Origin: CAKZSU01 sp044223895
Lineage (GTDB): Bacteria; Patescibacteriota; Microgenomatia; UBA10105; UBA927
Direction of reading: 5' to 3'
Assembly: GCA_044223895.1 (NCBI GenBank)
Contig: JBGALL010000001.1
Coordinates: 35,362-99,361 of the forward strand
DNA: 64,000 nt
Shown one piece after another: positions 42,831-53,809 of the stretch (positions are counted from its first letter, which is position 1; each line of letters begins with the position of its first letter). The notes under the pieces are model-generated. The model searched no databases. It worked only from the letters and a program-made list of their open reading frames with translations, and was not told the origin of the DNA. The position numbers and the translations under genes were made by a program.

Positions 42831-44146
42831 TCCAACAGTTTTCTTGCTTGTTGGAGACTTTTGACAACTCCGGGAGATATAGCAGTGGTATATCCTAATC
42901 GTTTTGATTCTTTACTTCGTCGCTCTTCCTGCGTAATCCTTCGAACTTCTCCTAATAAACCAACTTCACCAAAGATTACTGTTTGTTTATCTACTGCTTT
43001 GTTGAGAAAGGAAGAGATAATTGCCATACAAACTGCTAAATCCACCGCTGGCTCAGAAACAGAAATTCCTCCAGAAACATTGATAAAAATATCAAATCCT
43101 CCCAGAGGCATATTCAAACGTTTTTGGAGTATGGCAGTTAATAGCTGTAATCGGTTCTGATCAAATCCATTAGCAACCCGACGAGGAATCGCTAACTGGG
43201 TAGTCACTGTTAAGGCTTGAATTTCAACCAGTAGGGGCCGTGTTCCCTCCAAGATAACCGTTACCACTGATCCAGGAACATTGGTAACTCTGTCAGTAAG
43301 AAATAATTCAGAAGGATTTTTAACTTCGGTGAGGCCTTCTTCACGCATATCAAATATTCCTACTTCTTCTATAGCTCCAAAACGATTTTTTAGCGTGCGT
43401 AAAATACGTGCGCTGGCAAACCGCTCGCCTTCAAAAAATAAGACTGTATCGACCATATGTTCTAGGATCTTCGGGCCAGCAATACTTCCCTCTTTGGTAA
43501 CATGACCAATAATAATTAAAGGGATCCCTTTTGACTTAGCAACTTGTACCAATTGCTCTGCACAAAAACGAATCTGCCCTACTGATCCAGCCATTCCTTC
43601 TAAATTATCTGATGATAACGTTTGTATAGAGTCAACGATTACTACTGGAAGTTTAGTTTCAGAAGACGAAGAAATAGTATTGATAACTTCAATAATGGCT
43701 TCGACGTTAGTTTCTGGATAAATAATTATATTTTCACCAGCTATTCCCATTCGAGCGGCACGGAGCTTAACTTGTTCTGCAGACTCTTCTCCGGCCACAT
43801 AGATACCACCGATCTTGGAAATGATAGTAAGTAATAAGGTTGATTTCCCAATTCCTGGATCTCCAGCTAAGAGAGTTACACTACCCGGGACAATTCCCCC
43901 ACCCATAACCCGGTCAAATTCATCCAGATTACTTTTCAAACGATTGGTTTCAATATGTTTAACCTGAGATAGTTTTTGTGGTTCCACTTTGGTACGTATC
44001 TGTGTCACGGCACTCGGCTTACCCTTCCCAGCATCTTTATTAAATTCCACTAAACTACTCCAGGTGCTACACGAAGGACATCGTCCATACCACTGAGGAC
44101 TCTCATACCCACACTGCTGACAGACAAAGACAGTTTTTCGTTTCAT
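42827..44146 (-). CDS. radA: DNA repair protein RadA (Sms)
   Basis: A 439-residue protein, branch-migration ATPase in recombination. A zinc finger CQQCG...CPSC (C9, C12, C23, C26) opens the protein; LLAGDPGIGKSTLLL is Walker A; VVIVDSIQTL Walker B; KNRFGAIEEVG the diagnostic RadA motif; the last 150 residues form the Lon-protease-like domain (GGISVSEPAVDLAVCMAII). The open frame extends 60 bases further up, but the ATG at 44146 gives the standard N-terminus just before the zinc finger. Its end overlaps the cysteine-rich gene by four bases. Confidence 0.96.
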   Translation of the reverse strand: MKRKTVFVCQQCGYESPQWYGRCPSCSTWSSLVEFNKDAGKGKPSAVTQIRTKVEPQKLSQVKHIETNRLKSNLDEFDRVMGGGIVPGSVTLLAGDPGIGKSTLLLTIISKIGGIYVAGEESAEQVKLRAARMGIAGENIIIYPETNVEAIIEVINTISSSSETKLPVVIVDSIQTLSSDNLEGMAGSVGQIRFCAEQLVQVAKSKGIPLIIIGHVTKEGSIAGPKILEHMVDTVLFFEGERFASARILRTLKNRFGAIEEVGIFDMREEGLTEVKNPSELFLTDRVTNVPGSVVTVILEGTRPLLVEIQALTVTTQLAIPRRVANGFDQNRLQLLTAILQKRLNMPLGGFDIFINVSGGISVSEPAVDLAVCMAIISSFLNKAVDKQTVIFGEVGLLGEVRRITQEERRSKESKRLGYTTAISPGVVKSLQQARKLLD

Positions 44147-44242
44147 ATGTGTTTCTTTGTTATACCAGATTTGCGTACTTTCTACGAACGCATTGAAGAC
44201 TACCACGATGATATTTTAGGAAAACTTTACGAAGGATGAAGG

Positions 44243-45094
44243 TTATTTCTTTATCTCTTTATGATGCTCATCAAAATCCACATGTTCTGGATCTACCGGT
44301 TCATTCATATCGTCTTCATTATAGCCATTGTAGTTGGAGAATAATTCTTCCCCTTTGTGAATATCTTTCAGAGCAGTGAATAATAAGATATTATTTTTAA
44401 AACTTCTCCCAAAATAGACATTTGGCTGGTAGGAATGATTAATTAGTGCACCATAACCTAAACAGACAGCATTTTTTTGTTTGTTCCACTCAAAATAATA
44501 CTTTCCTATCACCGTTTGATCCATATCTTTTTCTTCATTTCTTGGGAAGAAAACCACAGGGCATCGTTCAATGGTTTGACCTTCTTTTATATCTTCATCG
44601 GCAATAACTCCACGAATATTCAATGTTGGTGAGGTTCCTATAACAAAGGGGAGATGAATACCTTTCTTGGAATGATCTGAACTATCTTGCTTAATTTTAT
44701 GGAAGTGTTTATTACCATCTATCAATTCAGTGGGAATAGGATCAGTCCCATAAGGATTACCATTGTAGTTCACCTGTAACTCTTCTCCCGGTTGAATTGT
44801 CTTCAAAACTTTAAAGTTTAACGTATTGGCTTTGTAGTCAAATATATATTGTATATTTGGTTCAAAGGAATGATTTACCAAACTCCCATATCCCAAAGCA
44901 ATACAATGATATTTTTTGGTCCATTCAAAATAATACTTCCAAAGAACCGTATTTTTGAGGTATTTTTCCTGAGTTACCGGGAGAAACACCAAGGGACATC
45001 GCTCAGCAATACTTCCTTTTGGAATAAGCTGTGTAGCAATAAGCCCTCGAAAACCAAGGGTTGGAGAGATACCAACGGTGAATGGAAGGTTCAT
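44243..45094 (-). CDS. Tandem SET-domain protein
   Basis: A protein of 283 residues built of two copies of a domain of about 125 residues. Each copy starts LPF.(V/I)G.SPTL..RG(L/V)IA, has (A/I)ERCP(L/V)VF(L/F)P and KYYFEW, and ends with the SET signatures LGYG(S/A)L(V/I)NHS(F/Y)(E/Q)PN and GEEL..NYNG. NHS..PN and the final Tyr are the SAM and lysine-binding residues of SET methyltransferases. A post-SET Cys cluster is lacking. The ATG at 45094 is chosen because the longer frame runs into the S1 gene. The acidic tail (DEDDMNEPVDPEHVDFDEHH) ends the protein. Substrate unknown, perhaps a ribosomal or surface protein. Confidence 0.88.
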   Translation of the reverse strand: MNLPFTVGISPTLGFRGLIATQLIPKGSIAERCPLVFLPVTQEKYLKNTVLWKYYFEWTKKYHCIALGYGSLVNHSFEPNIQYIFDYKANTLNFKVLKTIQPGEELQVNYNGNPYGTDPIPTELIDGNKHFHKIKQDSSDHSKKGIHLPFVIGTSPTLNIRGVIADEDIKEGQTIERCPVVFFPRNEEKDMDQTVIGKYYFEWNKQKNAVCLGYGALINHSYQPNVYFGRSFKNNILLFTALKDIHKGEELFSNYNGYNEDDMNEPVDPEHVDFDEHHKEIKK

Positions 45095-45117
45095 ACTGGA
45101 CAGTTTGTAAGATGTGA

Positions 45118-46248
45118 TTATCTGTAACCGATTGGTTTTTCCATCAAGGCCATGGAGAGAGAAATTTTTCTCTTTTCCGGTTGAACATCTTCTACAATAC
45201 AAGTAATTTCTTCACCTTCTTTGGGTTCTTCACCAGGAGCTACTTTACTGATATGAATCAGACCCTCTACTCCAGGAAGCAAGGTTACGAAAATACCAAT
45301 TGGGGTAACTCGTGACACCGTTCCTTTGACTTGTGATTCTTTTTCAAAGATATCAGTAACATTCTCCCAAGGATCTGGAAGTAATTGTTTGATGGACAAG
45401 GTAATTTTTCCACTTTCTTTGTCGACACCAACAACTTTAACTTTAATCTTATCGCCTTGTTTGATGTATTGAGATGCATCATCAACCTTTTCCCAGGCAA
45501 TTTCAGAAATATGGATTAATCCTTCAACTTCGTGTTCCTTTTCATCTTTGGTAACTGCAAATTTAGCAAAAGCACCAAATGGAACTACTGTTGTGATGGT
45601 GGCTTGAACTGTTTCATCAACTGGAACATGTTCTAAGAGATCTTTTTGCTTAGAGAAGGCTTCTGCTTCAGTCACAGCACGTTGTGAGAAGACAAGTCGA
45701 TTACTATCTTTGTCTACCTCGACAACTTTTACTGATACGCGACGACCAGAAACTTTATCTACCTGTTTTGAGGTCTGAGAATCCAACTGAGACATAGGAA
45801 TATAGCCTCGAATACCATTGTATTCAACTAAAATTCCGCCCCGGACAACTTCTCGGAAAACAACATCCACAGGAACCCCTGATTTCTGAGCTTCGGTAAG
45901 AGTTTCCCAACGACGATCAGTAATAAACTTACGAAGTGAAAGAACTGATTGTCCCCGATCATTTTCTGGGACAATAACTTGAGCCATAACATGATCGTTC
46001 ACCGCCAAACTCATGAGCATATCTTTATAAAACTCGAGTTCTCGATCCATAACCACACCTTCGGCTTTACCACCGATATCGATTAAGATTTCGCGTGCGG
46101 TTACTTTGGTTATAGTTCCTTCAACAGTATCGCCTTTTCGTAAGCCCTTGAGGGTATACCCTGTATTCGCCAGTAATTCTTCCATCGAAGATGCTGCGGA
46201 CGCTCCTTTCGTAGAGGTTGGGTTTGAGGATTGTTTTGATTTAGCCAT
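45118..46248 (-). CDS. rpsA: Ribosomal protein S1 (four S1 domains)
   Basis: A protein of 376 residues. After a Ser/Thr-rich tail of about 30 residues come four S1 OB-fold repeats, at about 32-103, 118-188, 206-283 and 295-364; each shows the GxxxxG..TxVxxxGxxVxx-type pattern, the third and fourth with VEGLIHISE/VEGLIHISK. It helps bring mRNA with a leader to the ribosome, or acts in RNA processing. A TATAAT box at 46284-46289 and a good SD (AAAGGTGG, 12 bases before the ATG) give a leader of about 28 bases. The tandem SET gene follows 23 bases downstream. Confidence 0.94.
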   Translation of the reverse strand: MAKSKQSSNPTSTKGASAASSMEELLANTGYTLKGLRKGDTVEGTITKVTAREILIDIGGKAEGVVMDRELEFYKDMLMSLAVNDHVMAQVIVPENDRGQSVLSLRKFITDRRWETLTEAQKSGVPVDVVFREVVRGGILVEYNGIRGYIPMSQLDSQTSKQVDKVSGRRVSVKVVEVDKDSNRLVFSQRAVTEAEAFSKQKDLLEHVPVDETVQATITTVVPFGAFAKFAVTKDEKEHEVEGLIHISEIAWEKVDDASQYIKQGDKIKVKVVGVDKESGKITLSIKQLLPDPWENVTDIFEKESQVKGTVSRVTPIGIFVTLLPGVEGLIHISKVAPGEEPKEGEEITCIVEDVQPEKRKISLSMALMEKPIGYR

Positions 46249-46260
46249 TAAAAATTAATA

Positions 46261-46289
46261 CCACCTTTCAAAATGATCTACCTATTATA
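46261..46289 (-). promoter_or_regulatory. Promoter and Shine-Dalgarno site of rpsA
   Basis: TATAAT at 46289-46284 and AAAGGTGG at 46268-46261 on the minus strand, upstream of the ATG at 46248. Confidence 0.6.
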
Positions 46290-46302
46290 CTGTATATTAC
46301 AC

Positions 46303-46453
46303 AAAAAAACACCCCTCATCAAAAAATCAAAAACTTCACACAAATAAAACAAAAAACGCAACAACGCGAAATAAAATAACAATTAAGTAAATTTATTTGG
46401 TTAGTACGAATAAGTTATAATTTGAAGCTTCGATAATAAAACAGATGAGGGGT
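46303..46453 (-). terminator. Terminator with a very large loop
   Basis: ACCCCTCATC (46453-46444) pairs perfectly with GATGAGGGGT (46320-46311), followed by G and T7. The loop is 123 bases. It closes the unit that begins with the promoter at 46838-46866 and protects the rpsA promoter from read-through. Confidence 0.55.
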
Positions 46454-46555
46454 GAGATAAGACAGGCAGCAAGACCACAGGCGACGATGCGATAAATGAG
46501 ATAAATCGTAGTGGTGGGCTTACTGCGGCAAACAAGAGAAATCAGTGGTCAGGCG

Positions 46556-46693
46556 TTATTTTCGCCGGAATCGATTGTCAAAAGCATCGCAAAAATCTTT
46601 CAAAGCATTGGGTGTATATACCCAAACCGCCGCGCGATTCTGTTCTTCCTTTTGACCAAATAAACTCTGAAACCACTTCTTCAATGCGTTCAT
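46556..46693 (-). CDS. 45-residue protein, unknown, with strong Shine-Dalgarno
   Basis: The frame reads MNALKKWFQSLFGQKEEQ..., continues VWVYTPNALKDFCDAFDN and ends RFRRK before a TAA. A perfect GGAGG lies 6 bases before the ATG, the best SD in the window. The protein has an amphipathic helical start (LKKWFQSLFG) and a basic end, no membrane helix, one Cys. It stands between the 5S gene and rpsA, behind a promoter with boxA. No family recognised. The 3' untranslated part of about 240 bases is predicted to be structured. Confidence 0.68.
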   Translation of the reverse strand: MNALKKWFQSLFGQKEEQNRAAVWVYTPNALKDFCDAFDNRFRRK

Positions 46694-46805
46694 CTTCAAC
46701 CTCCGTGAAATATATTTGGAACACATTTTCTCTTAGACCTCTTTTAGAGATCACGTTCAGTTGTCTTACGAAAAAACACCTAAACGCGAGTTCCAAAGAG
46801 ACCGA

Positions 46806-46818
46806 TGTTAAAGAGCAA
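46806..46818 (-). promoter_or_regulatory. boxA antitermination site
   Basis: TTGCTCTTTAACA on the minus strand matches the rRNA boxA consensus bound by NusB-S10. An identical 13-mer lies at 50563-50575 before the 23S gene. Here it sits 13 bases after the predicted transcript start of the unit encoding the 45-residue protein. Confidence 0.75.
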
Positions 46819-46837
46819 AATTAACTATAGGACTAGT

Positions 46838-46866
46838 ATTGTAGCTCTACGAAGAATATTTTTCAA
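46838..46866 (-). promoter_or_regulatory. Sigma-70-type promoter downstream of 5S rRNA
   Basis: TTGAAA (46866-46861), 17-base spacer, TACAAT (46843-46838). The predicted start is near 46831. It starts just after the 5S terminator and is followed at once by boxA, a layout normally seen at rRNA operons. Confidence 0.65.
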
Positions 46867-46895
46867 GAGGGAGCACAACAAGCCTTTAGGCACAA

Positions 46896-46909
46896 AAAAA
46901 CCGCTTCTC
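46896..46909 (-). terminator. Terminator after 5S rRNA
   Basis: ACCG/CGGT four-pair stem with a five-base loop followed by seven T on the minus strand. Short, but placed directly at the end of the rRNA unit. Confidence 0.5.
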
Positions 46910-46915
46910 GGTCCC

Positions 46916-47030
46916 CCAGCCTTGACCTATCTTCCAATAGCCCGCGAGAGCTAAGTATTGTGGGCGCTAACGTGTTTCACTGCTGAGTTCGAGATGGGAT
47001 CAGGTGGGACCACGTTGCTCAAAAGACTGG
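46916..47030 (-). rRNA. rrf: 5S ribosomal RNA
   Basis: The minus strand contains the conserved GTGGTCCCACCTGATCCCAT and CGAACTCAGCAGTGAAAC. Helix I is CCAGTCTT at the 5' end with AAGGCTGG at the 3' end. Boundaries are estimated from this helix to within a few bases. It lies about 170 bases after the 23S gene. Confidence 0.93.
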
Positions 47031-47164
47031 AAGACCCAAAAGCGGCCTTCACTTTATTACAGTAAAAATTTTAAATTCTCAACTTTACACTTTTCTAGTA
47101 GTTGCCTAAAAGGGATAATTCATGAGAATCACCGATTTTATGCTTTCAATAGTATCATCAGAGA

Positions 47165-47199
47165 AAACAACTCCCGACTTAGTCGGGACCCTTTGTTCC
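47165..47199 (-). other. 3' processing strand and hairpin after 23S
   Basis: GGGAACAAAGG at the 23S end pairs with CCTTTTGTTCTC before the 23S 5' end to extend the terminal helix, a typical RNase III target. Immediately after it is a hairpin CCCGACTAAGTCGGG. Confidence 0.5.
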
Positions 47200-50416
<3,217 letters not shown>

Positions 50417-50419
<3 letters not shown>

Positions 50420-50463
50420 AGAACAAAAGGTTCGTCCGTTTTTGACGAATTTTGTTCTGACGA
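50417..50463 (-). other. 5' processing hairpin before 23S
   Basis: AGAACAAAA-TTCGTC pairs with GACGAA-CC-TTTTGTTCT as a local hairpin of 15 pairs. Its second arm can pair instead with the 23S 3' flank, so two alternative folds compete in the precursor. Confidence 0.5.
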
Positions 50464-50562
50464 CTCAATTTACAATGGCATAAAAATAGAAGTAATTCTA
50501 AATGAATTACCCCTTTTAGATGCAACTACTCATTTAATTTTTCAATTCTTACTGTATTAAAG

Positions 50563-50575
50563 TGTTAAAGAGCAA
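50563..50575 (-). promoter_or_regulatory. boxA antitermination site of the 23S transcript
   Basis: TTGCTCTTTAACA, 13/13 identical to the copy at 46806-46818, located between tRNA-Ala and 23S. Confidence 0.75.
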
Positions 50576-50655
50576 TGTTCAGATGTATGAATTAATAACT
50601 GAAATTAACTAATTAATTTTCAGATATCAATTCATAATATCGAACTATGTAGCGG

Positions 50656-50728
50656 TGGACCTGGGGGGAGTCGAACCCCCTACCTCCTCATTGCAAATGA
50701 GGCATTCAACCAGGTAAACTTCAGGCCC
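50656..50728 (-). tRNA. tRNA-Ala (anticodon TGC)
   Basis: Acceptor GGGCCTG/CAGGTCC with G3-U70 and discriminator A; anticodon stem CCTCA/TGAGG with loop TTTGCAA, anticodon TGC; T loop TTCGACT. The D stem (GTTT/GAAT) has two wobble pairs. No encoded CCA. This is the isoacceptor usually found in the 16S-23S spacer, retained here before 23S although 16S is not adjacent. Confidence 0.92.
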
Positions 50729-50777
50729 AAAAAATCTATGGTTACCCTACTTGCCGTTGTTAAAATGTGCTGGGCAT

Positions 50778-50800
50778 TAAAAATCCCCGCTTTCGCGGGG
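50778..50800 (-). terminator. Rho-independent terminator of the aminotransferase operon
   Basis: CCCCGC-GAAA-GCGGGG, a six-pair GC stem with a GAAA tetraloop, followed by ATTTTTA on the minus strand. It separates the aminotransferase operon from the tRNA-Ala/23S unit. Confidence 0.85.
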
Positions 50801-50887
50801 CTCAACAATACTTTGCGGCAAGAAGCTCAGTTAGGACAGAAAAAGAAAGTTTTAATAGAAAAATCTTTTTGGGTTTTGTAGCTTCTC

Positions 50888-51001
50888 ATGAAAAACATTG
50901 TTGATTACCTATTCGCAAAAGGTATAGAGATTTTAACAAGCTCAGAAGATGAAGTCAATAGGTTCAATGTGACTGGTTATACACCTCAAGAGCTTTTTTG
51001 A
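50888..51001 (+). CDS. Possible 37-residue peptide, tentative
   Basis: The frame opens MKNIVDYLFAKGIEIL, continues EDEVNRFNVTGYTPQ and ends ELF before a TGA. Composition is protein-like. It has no clear SD, and it overlaps the 3' end of the convergent aminotransferase gene by 38 bases. It could equally be chance. Confidence 0.25.
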   Translation: MKNIVDYLFAKGIEILTSSEDEVNRFNVTGYTPQELF

Positions 51002-52163
51002 GAATTTCTACACAGCGTTGAAGTTTTGGTACCTCTATAACATAGGCTAATCTGACTTCGTGCTTCCCCAGGCCCTCAGTTCCATAAAATCCTGAAGCTG
51101 GAGCAAGCATAACTGTCTCATTCTGATCGCGAAAATCAGTGAGTAACCATTGGCAAAATGTATCACTATCATCTACTGGAAGGGTCACAATAGTATAGAA
51201 TGCACCTTCTGGCTTAGGGATTTTTATTCCTGGAATGGTTCGTAGCCCTTCAAAGATAACATCCCTGCGGGTTTCGTACTCTTTCTGTACTGCCTGAGTA
51301 TACGATTCGGGAACATCTTTGAGCTTAGCAGCCATCTTTTGTTCAATAAATCCAGAAGATAATCTACTTTGGCCTATTTTTAAAGCGCCAGTCATTAGCT
51401 GTTCATTTAATGAAACAAACACCCCAAGTCGAGAGCCACATAAACTATATCGCTTCGACATACTGTCCAAGACGACTGCCCTATCTGGAATCTTTGGCAT
51501 ATAGTCCAGTAATGATATCTGCTTGTGACCATCATAGACAAATTCCCGATATACCTCATCTGAAAGTAAAAACAGATTATATTTTTTAGCTAAGTCAACT
51601 AACATTTCTATCTCTTGTTTAGTATATACAGTCCCCGTAGGGTTACTGGGATTACAAAATAAGATTGCTTTAGTTTGAGGTGTAATGTAGGTTTCTAACA
51701 CCTGCCGTGAAGGTAAATGGAATCCATTCTCAGCTGAAGTTGGAACTGAAGTAAATTCAACCCCGTTGAGAACTGCAAAAGACTTGTAATTTGCATAAAA
51801 TGGTTCAAAAACGATGACTTTTTCACCTGGATTACAAGTAGCAAATAATGCCATCGATATTGCTTCTGATCCTCCTGAACTGACTTGAATATTTTTTGAA
51901 CTCAAATAGGAATACCCTAAGGTATGGTAATACCATTCCAACGCAGCAATAAATTCAGGGTCGCCCTGAGATAGAGCGTAAGAAATGGTCTCTATATTCC
52001 AGTCTTTAAGAACCTCTAGCATCTGCGGAGGTGTTTTTATATCAGGGTCACCTATATTTAAGTGATACACCGTCACACCTTCTGATTTAGCTTTTTGTGC
52101 GTAAGGAATTAATTTTCTTATTGGTGAGGCAGGAAGTGTGTCTATCCGACTGGAAAGATTCAT
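50964..52163 (-). CDS. PLP-dependent aminotransferase, class I/II (AspC-like)
   Basis: A soluble enzyme of 399 residues. NPSNPTGTVY binds the cofactor phosphate region, LLSDEVYREFVYDG gives the Asp that contacts the pyridine nitrogen, and VLDSMSKRYSLCGSRLG contains the Schiff-base lysine. It should transfer amino groups between amino acids and 2-oxo acids, of the aspartate or aromatic type. Its start overlaps the stop of the class IV aminotransferase gene by four bases (ATGA type). Confidence 0.92.
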   Translation of the reverse strand: MNLSSRIDTLPASPIRKLIPYAQKAKSEGVTVYHLNIGDPDIKTPPQMLEVLKDWNIETISYALSQGDPEFIAALEWYYHTLGYSYLSSKNIQVSSGGSEAISMALFATCNPGEKVIVFEPFYANYKSFAVLNGVEFTSVPTSAENGFHLPSRQVLETYITPQTKAILFCNPSNPTGTVYTKQEIEMLVDLAKKYNLFLLSDEVYREFVYDGHKQISLLDYMPKIPDRAVVLDSMSKRYSLCGSRLGVFVSLNEQLMTGALKIGQSRLSSGFIEQKMAAKLKDVPESYTQAVQKEYETRRDVIFEGLRTIPGIKIPKPEGAFYTIVTLPVDDSDTFCQWLLTDFRDQNETVMLAPASGFYGTEGLGKHEVRLAYVIEVPKLQRCVEILKKALEVYNQSH

Positions 52164-52996
52164 ATATGTTCTTTTATATACCTTTTTATAAAATCACGAT
52201 ATAACTTAAGCATTTTCTTGGTATTTTCCCCAACCATCCCTGTTCCTACTTGTTGGGTATCTATGCGCGTCACTGGCATTACCTCTTTATTTGAAGCAGT
52301 GATAAATATTTCTTGAGCTGACAAAAATTCCTTCACGGGTATAGTACGTTCCTCAACGGGAAATACGTTTTGGGCTAGTTCTATTACCTTCGTACGAGTA
52401 ATCCCCCCAAGAATGTTCATGGCTGGAGTAACTAATTTATTTTCCTGAAAGATAAATACGTTACTGGTAGACGCTTCCAATATATTTCCTTGGTAATGAT
52501 AGATAATTTCTCGAGCACCAATCTTTTGTTTCTCAGGAGTTAAGGCTATTGCAGTTAAATAATTTAAGGTCTTCGCTTCTGGAAATAACCGTAAATGCTC
52601 ATACGTCATAACCGTAATTCCCTCACGATAGCTGGTGGAATCGTGTTGGGGAGAAGCTGGAGTAACCATAATATAAAAGGAAGGGTGAGTACTTGTCATT
52701 TGATCTTCACTTGGACCACCAGTAATTACTATTTTGATATGTGACTCTGGGAAATTATTCTTTTTTAACAGGTCCAGGATCCATTGCTTTATTTGATCAA
52801 GAGTGTAGGGAACCGCAAGTTTCATGATCTTGGCAGTTCTCACCAGTCGTTCCAAATGTTCATCGAGGAGAAATGGCACGCCTTTATAGGTTCGGAGGTA
52901 ATCAAAATATCCGTAACCACGGATAATCCCCAAGTCATTGAGAGGTAGGCCGGCAGTTTCAAATGGAACAACAGAGCCATTGAGGTTGCAAAACAT
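52160..52996 (-). CDS. Class IV aminotransferase (branched-chain/D-amino-acid type)
   Basis: A 278-residue fold-IV PLP enzyme: RGYGYFDYLRTYKGVPFLLDEHLERL at the start, AKTLNYLTAI with the PLP lysine, and GNILEASTSNVF with the cofactor-binding glutamate. This family includes IlvE, D-alanine aminotransferase and aminodeoxychorismate lyase; the sequence alone does not separate them. It is in the middle of a three-gene operon with another aminotransferase downstream and an FNR-like protein upstream by one base. Confidence 0.88.
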   Translation of the reverse strand: MFCNLNGSVVPFETAGLPLNDLGIIRGYGYFDYLRTYKGVPFLLDEHLERLVRTAKIMKLAVPYTLDQIKQWILDLLKKNNFPESHIKIVITGGPSEDQMTSTHPSFYIMVTPASPQHDSTSYREGITVMTYEHLRLFPEAKTLNYLTAIALTPEKQKIGAREIIYHYQGNILEASTSNVFIFQENKLVTPAMNILGGITRTKVIELAQNVFPVEERTIPVKEFLSAQEIFITASNKEVMPVTRIDTQQVGTGMVGENTKKMLKLYRDFIKRYIKEHI

Positions 52997-52997
52997 A

Positions 52998-53708
52998 TTA
53001 TGTTTTGAAGAATAATTCTTTCTTTATCTGGTGGTTAGGGACACCTTTTTCTTCTAGTCGACTGTGCATTTCGTCTACCATTCGCCCACTACCACAGAGA
53101 TAAAAATCACATTGCAATAGATCTGGTTCCTCGGTAAATATAAAATCTGCGACATGGCCCTTTCTCCCCTGCCAGTTTTCTTGGGGTTGAGACAGAATTA
53201 ATTTGTATTGAAATGATGGGTATTGCTTAGAAAGTTCTTCAAAACGATCGTTCCAAAACATATCTTCTTCATGCCGTAGTCCAAAGTATAACGCAGCTGG
53301 CTTCATCACCCCTTTGGCAAGATATTCTTCTACTGCAGATTTATATGGGGCAACACCGGTACCGGTTGCCACAAAGATAGCTTTTCTCGGACTTTCCACA
53401 TCATAGAGGAATACCCCTAACGGACCCATAAATTCAACGAGGTCGCCAACATTTTTGGACAATAACCACTGACACCCAGGTCCCATTGGGGAAATATCCC
53501 AACATAAGGTAATCTCTCCTTTTTCTGTTGGAGGAGAAGCGATAGACATTGACCGGTTAACTCCAGGGGAAATGTAGATCATAATCGTATGACCTACTTT
53601 ATATTCCATTTCCACTGGATCAGTCAGTTTCAATCGAACATCAAACACTTTGCTGGAAATTTTCTCTTTCTTAGAAAGAATTGCCTTAAACCGTGAAGGT
53701 CGAATCAT
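52998..53708 (-). CDS. FAD/NAD(P)-dependent oxidoreductase (ferredoxin-NADP reductase fold)
   Basis: A protein of 236 residues. RSMSIASPPTEKG is the RxxS FAD-binding motif; KAIFVATGTGVAPYKSAVEEY is the nicotinamide-binding GTGxAP motif; DFYLCGSGRMVDEM is the C-terminal CGxxxM-type signature. No iron-sulfur cysteine set is present, so the electron partner is separate. It is the first gene of the operon with two aminotransferases; the connection in function is unclear. Confidence 0.87.
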   Translation of the reverse strand: MIRPSRFKAILSKKEKISSKVFDVRLKLTDPVEMEYKVGHTIMIYISPGVNRSMSIASPPTEKGEITLCWDISPMGPGCQWLLSKNVGDLVEFMGPLGVFLYDVESPRKAIFVATGTGVAPYKSAVEEYLAKGVMKPAALYFGLRHEEDMFWNDRFEELSKQYPSFQYKLILSQPQENWQGRKGHVADFIFTEEPDLLQCDFYLCGSGRMVDEMHSRLEEKGVPNHQIKKELFFKT

Positions 53709-53792
53709 AGTGCTATTACCTTACCGCTAACTCTACCAAAATACAACGTAGATAACACTAGCTCATCCTTTACGCTCAATACTAGAGATGAT

Positions 53793-53805
53793 AGCCTACT
53801 ACTAA
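53793..53805 (+). promoter_or_regulatory. -10 region of the PP2C gene
   Basis: TACTAC at 53797-53802 would start the transcript at 53809, one base before the ATG. The match to the consensus is moderate. Confidence 0.35.
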
Positions 53806-53809
53806 GAGT

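Noticed and set aside
46303..46560. RNase P RNA or tmRNA between rpsA and 5S
   Set aside because: Neither the conserved RNase P blocks (GAGGAAAGTCC and partners) nor a tRNA-like end with a tag frame could be found.
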